64,000 bases of DNA from Hymenobacter sp. HSC-4F20 (lineage in GTDB: Bacteria; Bacteroidota; Bacteroidia; Cytophagales; Hymenobacteraceae). Positions 25,846 through 33,947 of this stretch are shown one piece after another. The translations under genes were made by a program, and so were the position numbers. The notes under the pieces are model-generated. The model ran no database searches and had not been told where the DNA came from. It saw nothing but the letters and a program-made list of their open reading frames with translations. How positions within the stretch are numbered: the stretch's first letter is position 1; each line of letters begins with the position of its first letter. The stretch spans positions 806,001 to 870,000 of the forward strand of contig NZ_JAHZTD010000002.1 of the NCBI RefSeq assembly GCF_019599275.1. The letters run 5' to 3'.

Positions 25846-26388
25846 CTAAAAAGGACTGTTCAGCTCGGCCAGGGTAGGCAGCACTTGGTCCTTAGCCGAT
25901 ACGGTAGCGTTTTCTACCCCCCATTGAATGCCCAGGGCGGGGTCGTTCCAGAGCAGGCCGCCCTCGGCCTGAGGGGCGTAGTAGTTGGTGCACTTGTACA
26001 GAAAGAGGGTGTTGTCTTCCAGGGCCGTGAAGCCGTGGGCAAACCCCGGGGGCACGTAGAGCATGTTGTAGCGCTCCGAGTCCAGCTCTACCATCACGTG
26101 CTGGCCGTAGGTAGGCGAGTCCTTGCGAATATCCACAACTACATCAAGGGCGCGGCCTTGGGCCACGCGCACCAGCTTGGCCTGGGTGAAGGGCGGTTTC
26201 TGAAAGTGCAGCCCCCGCACCACGCCCCGGTCGGAGCGGGACTGGTTGTCCTGCACCCACTCCCCCACAATGCCCGCCTCGGTCATCTTCTGGGCGCTGA
26301 AGGATTCGAAGAAGGCGCCCCGGGCATCGCCAAACACCCGCGGCAGAATTTCCACTACTCCTTGAATAGCAAAGTACTTGAACTCCAT
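25846..26388 (-). CDS. rfbC: dTDP-4-dehydrorhamnose 3,5-epimerase
   Basis: 180 residues, the usual length. RfbC (RmlC) epimerises dTDP-4-keto-6-deoxyglucose at C3 and C5 on the way to dTDP-L-rhamnose. Visible motifs are FGDARGAFFESFS, the base His61 in VVRGLHFQ, the conserved KLVRVAQGRALDVVVDIRKD region, and YVPPGFAHGFTALED. The cupin fold is intact. It lies downstream of a glycosyltransferase on the same strand with a 51-base gap, so the two are probably one operon for a surface polysaccharide. The other rhamnose genes (rfbA, B, D) are not in the window. Confidence 0.95.
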   Translation of the reverse strand: MEFKYFAIQGVVEILPRVFGDARGAFFESFSAQKMTEAGIVGEWVQDNQSRSDRGVVRGLHFQKPPFTQAKLVRVAQGRALDVVVDIRKDSPTYGQHVMVELDSERYNMLYVPPGFAHGFTALEDNTLFLYKCTNYYAPQAEGGLLWNDPALGIQWGVENATVSAKDQVLPTLAELNSPF

Positions 26389-26439
26389 ATAAGTAGCAAC
26401 TTGGTGATTGCGCAGCGCAGGGCTGCAAATTAGCCAGAA

Positions 26440-27570
26440 TTATGCGCGGGCAGCGCGAGAACGGGTTACTTCCTGCACTACCCCCAGGTATTTGTCCAGC
26501 ACGATGCGCTCATCGAACTTTTGCTCAGCCAGGCGGCGGCCGGCCCGGCCCATCTGTTCCAGCTCGGGGGCCGGCAGCTCCAGCACTTGCCGCATCTTGG
26601 CGGCCAGGTCCGTAGCATTGCGCACCTCACAGAGCAGGCCGTTCTGGCCGTCCACTACGGTTTCGCGGCAGCCAGGCACGTCGGTGGTTACAATGGGCTT
26701 GCCCATAGCCGCCGCTTCGAGCAGGGTTTTGGGCGTGCCTTCACGGTACGATGGCAGCACTACGCAGTCGGCCTGACGAATGTGAGCAGCCACGTCATCG
26801 GAGGTACCCAGGTATTCTACATGGCCGGCTTGCAGCCACTGCTCAAACACGGCTCGCTTCACTCCTACCCCTCCTGATTCGTCGATGCCGCCCAGCAGTT
26901 GCACGCGGGTACCGGGCCGGGCTTCGCGCACCAACCGGGCCGCCTCAAAATATTCTTCTACTCCTTTTTCGTAGAGCACCCGCGCAATCATCAGGAAGGT
27001 GAACGGCTCGTGGCGCACGAACTGCGGGGCGGGCCGAAACCGATGGGTGTCAATGCCCGAGCCGGGCAGTACATCCGTAATTCGTGCTTCCACCAATCCG
27101 TGCTGCAGAAACAGCTGCCGGTCATCGTCGTTTTGGAAAAACACCCGCTTCGGAAACTTGAACGCAAAGCGGTACAGGCCCAGGGCCACCCGGCTCACAA
27201 AGTTTTTGACGATAAATACCGTACCTAAGCCCGATACGTTGTTGACGCTGGGAATACCCGCCAGCTTGGCGGCAAGGGTGCCGTAGATGTTCGGCTTAAT
27301 GGTGTAATGCAGCACCACGTCGGGCCGCTCACGGCGGTAGAGACGGTAGAAGCGCCGGGTTAATTGGGCGTCCTTGACCGGGTTAGTGCCTTTGTTCTCC
27401 ATCAGGATGGGCACGTAGCGGCAGCCTAACTCGGTTTCCAGGCGGGCAGAATAGTCATCGGGCGGGGCAATAGCCAGCACCTCGTGCCCGGCAGCCTGCA
27501 AGGCCCGCACCAGGCTGCGCCGAAAGTTCCAGATGTTCCAACTGGTGTTAATTACAATGGCAACGCGCAT
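26440..27570 (-). CDS. Glycosyltransferase family 4
   Basis: 376 residues with a GT-B fold. The N-terminal half (MRVAIVINTSWNIWNFRRSL, PDVVLHYTIKPNIYGTLAAK, VSGLGTVF) resembles PglA/WbpH-like transferases that use lipid-linked acceptors. The C-terminal half has the donor-binding pattern: MIARVLYEKGVEEYFEAAR, VVLPSYREGTPKTLLEAAAM with the E(x7)E arrangement, and GKPIVTTDVPGCRE. No membrane segment is present. Together with rfbC downstream it probably adds a sugar to an O-antigen or exopolysaccharide unit. The donor cannot be told. A perfect -7 element lies 32 bases upstream. Confidence 0.9.
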   Translation of the reverse strand: MRVAIVINTSWNIWNFRRSLVRALQAAGHEVLAIAPPDDYSARLETELGCRYVPILMENKGTNPVKDAQLTRRFYRLYRRERPDVVLHYTIKPNIYGTLAAKLAGIPSVNNVSGLGTVFIVKNFVSRVALGLYRFAFKFPKRVFFQNDDDRQLFLQHGLVEARITDVLPGSGIDTHRFRPAPQFVRHEPFTFLMIARVLYEKGVEEYFEAARLVREARPGTRVQLLGGIDESGGVGVKRAVFEQWLQAGHVEYLGTSDDVAAHIRQADCVVLPSYREGTPKTLLEAAAMGKPIVTTDVPGCRETVVDGQNGLLCEVRNATDLAAKMRQVLELPAPELEQMGRAGRRLAEQKFDERIVLDKYLGVVQEVTRSRAARA

Positions 27571-27601
27571 TCTTGGGGTATCAGGGGCTAGGAAGAGAGT
27601 G

Positions 27602-27609
27602 CAAAGGTA
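27602..27609 (-). promoter_or_regulatory. -7 element for the glycosyltransferase-rfbC operon
   Basis: Read on the minus strand this is TACCTTTG, a perfect TAnnTTTG match 32 bases before the start codon at 27570. Confidence 0.65.
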
Positions 27610-27705
27610 CGAGGGTGAGGCCGCTAGGTTCTACTCCCGGAAAATAAGCTTCTGCCCGCGGCCTGCTCCATGCTGCCCGGTCTGCTATTCCCGCCCGGGC
27701 CCTTT

Positions 27706-27713
27706 TATCTTTG
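27706..27713 (+). promoter_or_regulatory. -7 element of the SirB-cytochrome gene
   Basis: TATCTTTG matches TAnnTTTG perfectly only 7 bases before the ATG at 27721. Transcription would begin at or within a few bases of the start codon, so the mRNA would be nearly leaderless. Confidence 0.65.
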
Positions 27714-27720
27714 CTTTTCT

Positions 27721-28491
27721 ATGACTGCTTTTTCGTTTGTGCTACGCTTGCACGGGCTGGTGCTACTGGCCTTTTTATTGTTTTACGCCTGTAAAGCGGG
27801 GCTGCTGCTCACTGGCCGCCTCGATACGCTCCGGGCAGTGCGGGCCCGCACCCGTATCGTCGACTCCGGGCTGGGCCTACTGATTCTGGTTTCCGGTGGG
27901 GTACTGCTGGCCTGGTATCCGGGCACCGTGCCGGGGTGGCTGTGGCTGAAGCTGGCCCTGGTGCTGGTGCTGCTCCCGCTGGCCATTGCCGCCATGCGCC
28001 GGCAGTTCAAGCCGGGCGTGGTCCTGACGTTCCTGGGCTTCCTCTACGTGTATGGCTTGTCGGAAACCGGCTCCCCCACGCTGCAGCGAGCCTCGGCGCG
28101 GGCCACCGGGTACGCCGTTCCCCCTGGGGTGGCCGAGGCCGTAGCCACCCCGGAGGCAGTAGCTCCCGTTGATACTACCGTAGCCGCCCGGAAGCTGTCG
28201 GCAACCGATTCGGCTACGCTGGCCGCGGCGGCCGTACCCGCCGCCGATGCGCAGGCTCCCGCGCCGCTGCTGGCAGGCCAGGCGCTGTTCAGCCAGCGCT
28301 GCGCCGCCTGCCACGGCCCCGACGGCAAGCTGGGCCGCAACGGGGCCCACGACCTAACCAAAAGCAACCTGAATACCGCCGGCCGCGTGTACATGGTAAC
28401 CAACGGCCTCGGCAAGATGCCAGGCTTCAAGGATCAACTCACCGAAGAGCAAATCCGGCAAGTGGCGGAATACTCCCTTACCCTCCGGTAA
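27721..28491 (+). CDS. SirB-like membrane domain fused to cytochrome c
   Basis: 256 residues from ATG 27721 (an in-frame upstream start at 27670 is rejected because of the promoter position). Residues 1-115 contain four predicted membrane helices (LHGLVLLAFLLFYACKAGLL, GLGLLILVSGGVLLAWY, LALVLVLLPLAIAAM, VVLTFLGFLYVYGL) and resemble the SirB family. A Pro/Ala/Val linker (about 125-180) leads to a monohaem cytochrome c domain with the haem site CAACHG and the distal Met in GKMPGFKDQL. The haem domain should face the periplasm and carry electrons. The fusion is probably a small redox protein of the respiratory system. It is 48 bases upstream of hflX. Confidence 0.85.
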   Translation: MTAFSFVLRLHGLVLLAFLLFYACKAGLLLTGRLDTLRAVRARTRIVDSGLGLLILVSGGVLLAWYPGTVPGWLWLKLALVLVLLPLAIAAMRRQFKPGVVLTFLGFLYVYGLSETGSPTLQRASARATGYAVPPGVAEAVATPEAVAPVDTTVAARKLSATDSATLAAAAVPAADAQAPAPLLAGQALFSQRCAACHGPDGKLGRNGAHDLTKSNLNTAGRVYMVTNGLGKMPGFKDQLTEEQIRQVAEYSLTLR

Positions 28492-28539
28492 GACGGGCCG
28501 TACACGCGCCGCTACCTCCCGCCCTTTACCTTTCCCACT

Positions 28540-29877
28540 ATGGCCAAAGAATCTAAACGCCGCCAGAACAGCACCCGCCACCCCGGCGCCTTCGATACCG
28601 TGAAAGGCCGGGCCGGCCGTATCTTGGCCCAGGGCAAGAAAGACGCTACCTACGAAACCACGGCCGAGGCTGAAACCGCCGTGCTGGTAGCCGTACCCGA
28701 CAAACGGCAGGCCGATGCCCGCACCCAGGAGTACCTCGATGAGCTGGCATTTCTGGCCGAAACAGCCGGCGCTACCGTGACCAAGCGCTTTGTGCAGCGC
28801 CTGGAAAAACCCGACATCCGCACGTTTGTGGGCGAGGGCAAACTGGAGGAAATTAAGGCCTACGTGCAGCACACGAATGCCAGCATGGTCATTTTCGACG
28901 ATGACCTCTCCCCTTCCCAACTGCGCAACCTGGAGGCGGAGCTCAAGGTCAAAATCGTGGACCGCTCCCTGCTCATCATTGACATTTTCGCCCAGCGGGC
29001 CAAAACGGCTACCGCCCGCGCCCAGGTAGAGCTGGCCCAGTACCAGTACCTGCTGCCCCGCCTCACGGGCCTCTGGACTCACTTGGACAAGCAGCGCGGG
29101 GGCGGCGTGGCCCAGCGCGGACCGGGGGAAACGGAAATTGAGACGGACCGCCGCGTAGTGCGCGACCGAATAGCCTTTCTCAAGGACCGCCTCAAGGAGC
29201 TGGACAAGCAGAGCCATACCCAACGCAAGGCCCGTACTGGCATTGTGCGCGTAGCCCTAGTGGGCTACACCAACGTGGGCAAGAGTACTATTATGAACCT
29301 GCTGAGCCGGGCCGATGTATTCGCCGAGAACAAGCTTTTCGCTACCGTCGACTCTACGGTGCGCAAGGTGGTGCTGGACACGCTGCCCTTCCTGCTCTCT
29401 GACACCGTTGGGTTTATCCGCAAGCTGCCCACTCGCCTGATTGAAAGCTTCAAAAGCACCCTGGATGAAATCAGGGAAGCCGATTTGCTGGTGCACGTGG
29501 TGGACATCTCCCACCCCACCTTCGAGGAGCAGATTGAGGTAGTCAACGAAACGCTCAAGGACATTGAAGCCGCCGACAAGCCCATGCTGTTGGTCTTCAA
29601 TAAGATAGATCAGTACACCTCTGAGCCGGTTGTAGACCACCACGGGGGCTTCGAGGAAATGAACACTGATGAAGAAGACGCTCTACCTAAGCGGCCCACG
29701 CTGGAGCAACTCAAGGCCACCTACATGGCCCGCCTGCACGACCCGGTGATTTTCATTTCGGCGCAGGAACGCGAAAACATTGATGAGCTGCGGGCCCTGC
29801 TCACGCGCCACGTGTCGGCTCTCTACCAGGAGCGCTACCCGGCCGTGCAGCCCATATCTGAGGAACCAGAAGCGTAG
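28540..29877 (+). CDS. hflX: Ribosome-associated GTPase HflX
   Basis: 445 residues. HflX splits stalled or hibernating ribosomes, especially in stress. The N-terminal domain (about 40-205) has FVGEGKLEEIKAYV and the hallmark GPGETEIETDRR loop. The G domain has G1 GYTNVGKST, G2/G3 LFATVDSTVRK and SDTVGFIRKLP, and G4 NKID. An acidic insert (MNTDEEDALPKR) lies before the last 50 residues, common in Bacteroidota copies. The start at 28540 fits the family length. It follows the cytochrome gene closely and ends at a strong hairpin. Confidence 0.96.
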   Translation: MAKESKRRQNSTRHPGAFDTVKGRAGRILAQGKKDATYETTAEAETAVLVAVPDKRQADARTQEYLDELAFLAETAGATVTKRFVQRLEKPDIRTFVGEGKLEEIKAYVQHTNASMVIFDDDLSPSQLRNLEAELKVKIVDRSLLIIDIFAQRAKTATARAQVELAQYQYLLPRLTGLWTHLDKQRGGGVAQRGPGETEIETDRRVVRDRIAFLKDRLKELDKQSHTQRKARTGIVRVALVGYTNVGKSTIMNLLSRADVFAENKLFATVDSTVRKVVLDTLPFLLSDTVGFIRKLPTRLIESFKSTLDEIREADLLVHVVDISHPTFEEQIEVVNETLKDIEAADKPMLLVFNKIDQYTSEPVVDHHGGFEEMNTDEEDALPKRPTLEQLKATYMARLHDPVIFISAQERENIDELRALLTRHVSALYQERYPAVQPISEEPEA

Positions 29878-29905
29878 GTACGTCCGTCATAGAGCAATGA
29901 ATTGC

Positions 29906-29941
29906 CACAGAAGGCCCGGCGTATACGCCGGGCCTTCTGTG
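29906..29941 (+). terminator. Terminator of hflX
   Basis: A 16-base perfect stem (arms starting CACAGAAGGCCCGGCG) with a TATA loop, 29 bases after the hflX stop, followed by an AT-rich tract. Confidence 0.85.
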
Positions 29942-30011
29942 TTAAAAATACTCTACATCGGCCTATTATCTTAAATAATTTTCATGAAACGCAACATTAT
30001 ATTAACAATAA

Positions 30012-30041
30012 AGTAATAGTTGCCTACATTTAGTAATAGTT
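30012..30041 (+). promoter_or_regulatory. Direct repeats upstream of the first M43 protease gene
   Basis: AGTAATAGTT occurs at 30012-30021 and again at 30032-30041, exactly 20 bases (two helix turns) apart, in an AT-rich region. It may be a regulator site. It is followed at 30048-30061 by CCCTTCCACAACCA, which recurs before the second protease gene at 31569-31582. Confidence 0.5.
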
Positions 30042-30072
30042 TCGTTTCCCTTCCACAACCACTTCTGTGTAC

Positions 30073-31344
30073 ATGAAAAAAACGTTTTACTCGCTCACAT
30101 TGGGTCTGGCTTGCATGGCAACGGTCGCTTCGGCCCAGCAAGGCCAACTGGGAAATATCGCCGACCGTCTGGCGGCAGCACCTCAATCGCGCCAGTGCGC
30201 TACCATGGATGTGCTGAATGCTCAGCTAGCCGCCGATCCGGGCCTGGCCAAGCGCATGGAAAACATCGAGGCCCAGACCCGGCAGTTTGTCAGCAACCCG
30301 GCGGCTAAGCGCACCACGGCCGCTATTACTATTCCGGTAGTGGTACACGTGCTGTATAATACGGCCGCCCAAAATGTCTCCGACGCGCAGGTGCAAGCCC
30401 AGATTGACGTGCTGAATCAGGACTACGCCAAGCTCAACCCCGATGCCAGCCTGATACCGGCGGCCTTTGCCGGGCTGGCTGCCAACACCAACATTCAGTT
30501 TACCCTGGCCAAGCGCACGCCTACCGGGGCCGCTACCACCGGCATTATCCACAAATCGACGAAGGTTAGCTCCTGGAGCAGCAACGACGCGGTAAAAAAC
30601 TCCAAGCGCGGCGGCGACGATGCCTGGGACGCCAGTAAGTACCTCAACATCTGGGTGTGCAACCTGGGCCAGGGCCTGCTGGGCTACGCCCAGTTCCCGG
30701 GCGGGGCGGCCAGCACCGACGGCGTAGTAGTACTGTACTCCTCTCTGCCCGGCGGCACGGCCAAGCCCTATGACAAAGGCCGGACGGCGACGCACGAGGT
30801 AGGGCACTGGCTGAACCTGCGCCACATCTGGGGCGACGCCAGCTGCGGCAACGACCTGGTCTCGGACACGCCTACCCAGCAGACCAGCAACTACGGCTGC
30901 CCCTCCTTCCCCCACGTGACCTGCTCCAACGGCAGCAACGGCGACATGTTCATGAACTACATGGACTACACCGACGATGCCTGCATGTACATGTTCTCCA
31001 ACGGCCAGTCGGCCCGCATGAACGCTCTGTTTGCTGCCGGCGGCGCCCGCGCCTCCCTGGCTACCTCCACCGGCGGTACGGCCCCACTGCTGGCCGCCAC
31101 CTCGCCCGAGTCGCTGACGGTGTACCCGAACCCGGCCACCGACCAGCTCACCATCCGGACGGGCCTGAACACGCCGGCGAGCAACTGGCAGGCCAAGGTG
31201 TACGACCTGCGCGGCTTTGAGATGAAACAGGCCCGCCCAACCACCGACGGCAGCGTGGATGTTTCCAGCCTGCCCAACGGCCTCTATCATCTCGTTTTGA
31301 GCAACGGCCAGTCGACCCAGCACCAGAGCTTCCGCAAGGAATAG
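30073..31344 (+). CDS. Secreted M43-family metalloprotease with type IX sorting domain
   Basis: 423 residues from ATG 30073, with signal peptide MKKTFYSLTLGLACMATVASA. Residues about 85-335 form a pappalysin-type (M43) zinc protease: PVVVHVLY at the domain start, HEVGHWLNLRH with His241, Glu242, His245 and His251, and the Met-turn region MNYMDYTDDACMYMF. Cysteines in CGNDLV, YGCPSF and HVTCSN probably form disulfides. The last 75 residues are a type A sorting domain (LTVYPNPATDQLTI, VYDLRGFEM, LPNGLYHLVLSNG). It should be cleaved and secreted through the type IX system as an extracellular protease. A paralogue follows at 31595; 305 bases including the active site are almost identical between them. 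Confidence 0.93.
   Translation: MKKTFYSLTLGLACMATVASAQQGQLGNIADRLAAAPQSRQCATMDVLNAQLAADPGLAKRMENIEAQTRQFVSNPAAKRTTAAITIPVVVHVLYNTAAQNVSDAQVQAQIDVLNQDYAKLNPDASLIPAAFAGLAANTNIQFTLAKRTPTGAATTGIIHKSTKVSSWSSNDAVKNSKRGGDDAWDASKYLNIWVCNLGQGLLGYAQFPGGAASTDGVVVLYSSLPGGTAKPYDKGRTATHEVGHWLNLRHIWGDASCGNDLVSDTPTQQTSNYGCPSFPHVTCSNGSNGDMFMNYMDYTDDACMYMFSNGQSARMNALFAAGGARASLATSTGGTAPLLAATSPESLTVYPNPATDQLTIRTGLNTPASNWQAKVYDLRGFEMKQARPTTDGSVDVSSLPNGLYHLVLSNGQSTQHQSFRKE
30778..31082 (+). repeat. Near-identical block shared with second M43 gene, copy 1
   Basis: This 305-base block matches 32267-32571 with a single difference (G at 30789, A at 32278). It encodes the active site HEVGHWLNLRH through the Met-turn to the domain end. 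Sequence on either side has diverged clearly. Confidence 0.9.
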
Positions 31345-31369
31345 GCTACTTGGCATCAGCTACTTGCTA

Positions 31370-31411
31370 CAAAGTCCGACTGGCTCCGGCTGGCCGGACT
31401 TTGTATTTATT
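31370..31411 (+). terminator. Terminator of the first M43 gene
   Basis: CAAAGTCCG (31370-31378) pairs with CGGACTTTG (31395-31403) and can extend inward; TATTTATT follows. It lies 25 bases after the stop. Confidence 0.8.
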
Positions 31412-31451
31412 GGAGAGCTGGTTTCATACCGGGAATCAGCGCTTTGGTCAG

Positions 31452-31503
31452 TATTTACATATTTTATCAATAAACAGCTTATATATTTACATATTATCAA
31501 TAA
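31452..31503 (+). promoter_or_regulatory. AT-rich direct repeats upstream of the second M43 gene
   Basis: TATTTACATATTTTATCAAT (31452-31471) and TATTTACATATTATCAATAA (31484-31503) are two copies differing by a two-base deletion, 32 bases apart (three helix turns). They stand out in a 60% GC genome and probably form a regulator or UP-like site about 90 bases before the start codon. Confidence 0.55.
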
Positions 31504-31594
31504 TTTAGCTTTCTGACCTCCTTTTCTCACAACCACCACACCTGTTTACCCACGCCTCTTTTTACCTACCCTTCCACAACCAAAACCCCTTTCT

Positions 31595-33301
31595 ATGAAA
31601 AAAACAATGTACGCCTTAGCCCTGGCCGGCCTCGGACTGGGCCTTCCTCTTACGGCCGAAGCCCAAACGGTACGCCAGTGCGCCACCATGGAAAACCTGG
31701 CTGCCCAGGTTGCCGCTGACCCGGCCCTGGCCCAACGCCTGGCCGCCATCGAAGGTCAAACCCAGCAGTTTGTCGGCAACCCGGCAGCCAAGCGCAGCAC
31801 GGCGGTAATTACCATTCCGGTGGTGGTGCACGTGCTGTATAACACCACGGCGCAAAACATTTCCGACGCGCAGATTCAGTCGCAGATTGCCGTGCTGAAC
31901 GAGGATTTCAGCAAAACCAACGCCGACGCGAGCAAAACGCCGGCGGCCTTTGCCGGCCTGGCGGCCAACGCCAACCTTCAGTTTGTGCTGGCCAAGCAAA
32001 CACCTACGGGAGCAGCTACCACGGGCATTGAGCGGAAATCGACCACGAAAACCAGCTGGGCTACCGACGACGCTATGAAGAGCACCGCTACGGGTGGCCT
32101 CAATGCCTGGGATGCCAGCAAGTACCTGAACCTGTGGGTGTGCAACCTCTCGGGCGGAATACTGGGCTACGCCCAGTTCCCGGGCGGGGCGGCCAGCACC
32201 GACGGCGTAGTTATCCTGACCTCGGCCTTCGGCCGCGGCGGGTCTTCGTCGGCACCGTTTAACCTGGGCCGGACGGCAACGCACGAGGTAGGGCACTGGC
32301 TGAACCTGCGCCACATCTGGGGCGACGCCAGCTGCGGCAACGACCTGGTCTCGGACACGCCTACCCAGCAGACCAGCAACTACGGCTGCCCCTCCTTCCC
32401 CCACGTGACCTGCTCCAACGGCAGCAACGGCGACATGTTCATGAACTACATGGACTACACCGACGATGCCTGCATGTACATGTTCTCCAACGGCCAGTCG
32501 GCCCGCATGAACGCTCTGTTTGCTGCCGGCGGCGCCCGCGCCTCCCTGGCTACCTCCACCGGCGGTACGGCACCCGGGGGCACTACCCCTACCCCCACCA
32601 CACCTACCTACTGCGCCTCCAAAGGGGGTAACACTTCGTATGAATGGATTGACCTGGTGCAGTTGGGTGCTATCAGCCGCACCTCGGGCGCTAACGCCGG
32701 CTACTACGATGGTACGGCGCTGGGCACTACCGTAGCAGCAGGCTCCACGCAAACCATCAGCTACTCGGCCGGCTACGCCTCCACGGCCTACACCGAGTAC
32801 TGGAAAGTGTACATCGACTACAACCAGGACGGCGACTTTACCGACTCGGGCGAACTGGTAGCCAGCCGCAGCAGCGCTTCGGCCAGCACCTTAACCAGCA
32901 CGTTTACGGTACCCGCTACGGCCAAAACCGGTAAAACCCGCCTGCGCATTGTAATGAGCGACGCCTCGGCCACTACCAGCTGCGGCAGCTACAGCTACGG
33001 CGAAACGGAGGATTACAGCATTACCGTTTCGGGTGGCACGGCCCGTCAGTCGGGCGAAGCCGTGGCTACCGGCTACCGTATTTTCCCTAACCCGGCTACC
33101 GACGTGCTGAACCTGGAAATTCCGGCTTCTATTAGCACCAGTGCCCTGTCCGTGCGGGTGTTCGACGTACGCGGGGCCGAGATGAAGCAGGTAGGCTTCG
33201 ATGGCAACCTGCTTAGCATTGGGCAGCTGGCTAAGGGCGTGTACACCCTGCGCATTGCCGATGGCCAACAGGTAACGCATCAGCGCTTTATCAAAGAGTA
33301 A
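31595..33301 (+). CDS. Secreted M43-family metalloprotease with GEVED and type IX sorting domains
   Basis: 568 residues with signal peptide MKKTMYALALAGLGLGLPLTAEA. The M43 protease domain (about 70-325) has HEVGHWLNLRH with His230, Glu231, His234 and His240, and the same Met-turn as its upstream neighbour. A Thr/Pro linker (GGTTPTPTTPTY) leads to a GEVED beta domain at about 335-480 (VYIDYNQDGDFTDSGELVAS, TKTRLRIVMSD-like segment, YGETEDYSI). The end is a type A sorting domain (YRIFPNPATDVLNLEI, LAKGVYTLRIADG). Compared with the first gene it has an added GEVED module, so the pair shares the protease part but differs in the C-terminal attachment. Expected to be extracellular. Confidence 0.93.
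   Translation: MKKTMYALALAGLGLGLPLTAEAQTVRQCATMENLAAQVAADPALAQRLAAIEGQTQQFVGNPAAKRSTAVITIPVVVHVLYNTTAQNISDAQIQSQIAVLNEDFSKTNADASKTPAAFAGLAANANLQFVLAKQTPTGAATTGIERKSTTKTSWATDDAMKSTATGGLNAWDASKYLNLWVCNLSGGILGYAQFPGGAASTDGVVILTSAFGRGGSSSAPFNLGRTATHEVGHWLNLRHIWGDASCGNDLVSDTPTQQTSNYGCPSFPHVTCSNGSNGDMFMNYMDYTDDACMYMFSNGQSARMNALFAAGGARASLATSTGGTAPGGTTPTPTTPTYCASKGGNTSYEWIDLVQLGAISRTSGANAGYYDGTALGTTVAAGSTQTISYSAGYASTAYTEYWKVYIDYNQDGDFTDSGELVASRSSASASTLTSTFTVPATAKTGKTRLRIVMSDASATTSCGSYSYGETEDYSITVSGGTARQSGEAVATGYRIFPNPATDVLNLEIPASISTSALSVRVFDVRGAEMKQVGFDGNLLSIGQLAKGVYTLRIADGQQVTHQRFIKE
32267..32571 (+). repeat. Near-identical block shared with first M43 gene, copy 2
   Basis: Partner of 30778-31082, offset 1489 bases, one mismatch in 305. 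Identity ends abruptly at 32571, where the GEVED linker begins. Confidence 0.9.
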
Positions 33302-33313
33302 ATCTGACTTTTC

Positions 33314-33356
33314 CGCGGCAGTCTGGCCCGTCCTTGAGCCGGGCCGGACTGCCGCG
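33314..33356 (+). terminator. Stem-loop after the second M43 gene
   Basis: A 16-base stem with one G-T wobble, arms CGCGGCAGTCTGGCCC and GGGCCGGACTGCCGCG, 13 bases after the stop. There is no T-run. Confidence 0.7.
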
Positions 33357-33404
33357 TAGGAGCCGCTAAAGCTTTTCAGAAGAGCAGAGAGGTTCAAGTA
33401 ACGG

Positions 33405-33947
33405 CTACATCCGGCAGTCGAACCGGCCCTGCGTCACTTTCAGCGAATCGCAGCCGGGTGTATATAGTGTGTAGTGAAAGGTGCCCGACACGATACCTGC
33501 CGCTTCATCCAGGCGCGTGAGCGTGAGGCTGCCGTTGCGATAGGTAGTGGCGCTATCCTGGCTGCTGAAATAACAATTCGTTTTAAAGTCATGCAGGTAA
33601 GCCCGGCTGTGCTGATTACGTTTAAATGAGTAGGTACCCGGGCCGTGGAGTTGTCGGACAAAGAGAATCATGTACTGCTGCGTGTTCGGCTTCTTTACAT
33701 CGGTGTACCGATAGGTACGGATATCGAGCACGCCTCCCGCTGTGGTCTTATCATAGCTGACGACCAGGTTGCCTACCTGATTGCCGTCGCCTCCGTTCGG
33801 CGTCCAGACCTTTCCATTCACCAAGCAGCCAAAGGTGTTGGCGCCTGTTTGCGTGACGGGAGGGAGTTGGCTTTCGGGAGATGCATCCTTTTTAGCACAG
33901 GCAACCAGCACAGAAAGGCTACTCAGTAGAAGATAGAGGGGTCGCAT
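33405..33947 (-). CDS. Hypothetical lipoprotein (DUF6252-like)
   Basis: 180 residues. The signal MRPLYLLLSSLSVLVAC (Cys17) marks a lipoprotein. The mature part begins with TGANTFGCLVNGKVWTP, typical of a Bacteroidota beta-sandwich family in which a fixed Cys follows NTFG, and ends GTFHYTLYTPGCDSLKVTQG. Six residues after the last Cys pair the protein closes with RFDCRM. I believe it resembles DUF6252, but this is from memory of the pattern only. Function unknown. It is convergent with the M43 gene and stands alone. Confidence 0.72.
   Translation of the reverse strand: MRPLYLLLSSLSVLVACAKKDASPESQLPPVTQTGANTFGCLVNGKVWTPNGGDGNQVGNLVVSYDKTTAGGVLDIRTYRYTDVKKPNTQQYMILFVRQLHGPGTYSFKRNQHSRAYLHDFKTNCYFSSQDSATTYRNGSLTLTRLDEAAGIVSGTFHYTLYTPGCDSLKVTQGRFDCRM

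Noticed and set aside
30226..32752. Two similar long minus-strand frames
   Set aside because: They are the antisense of the two M43 genes; their likeness to each other only mirrors the shared block.
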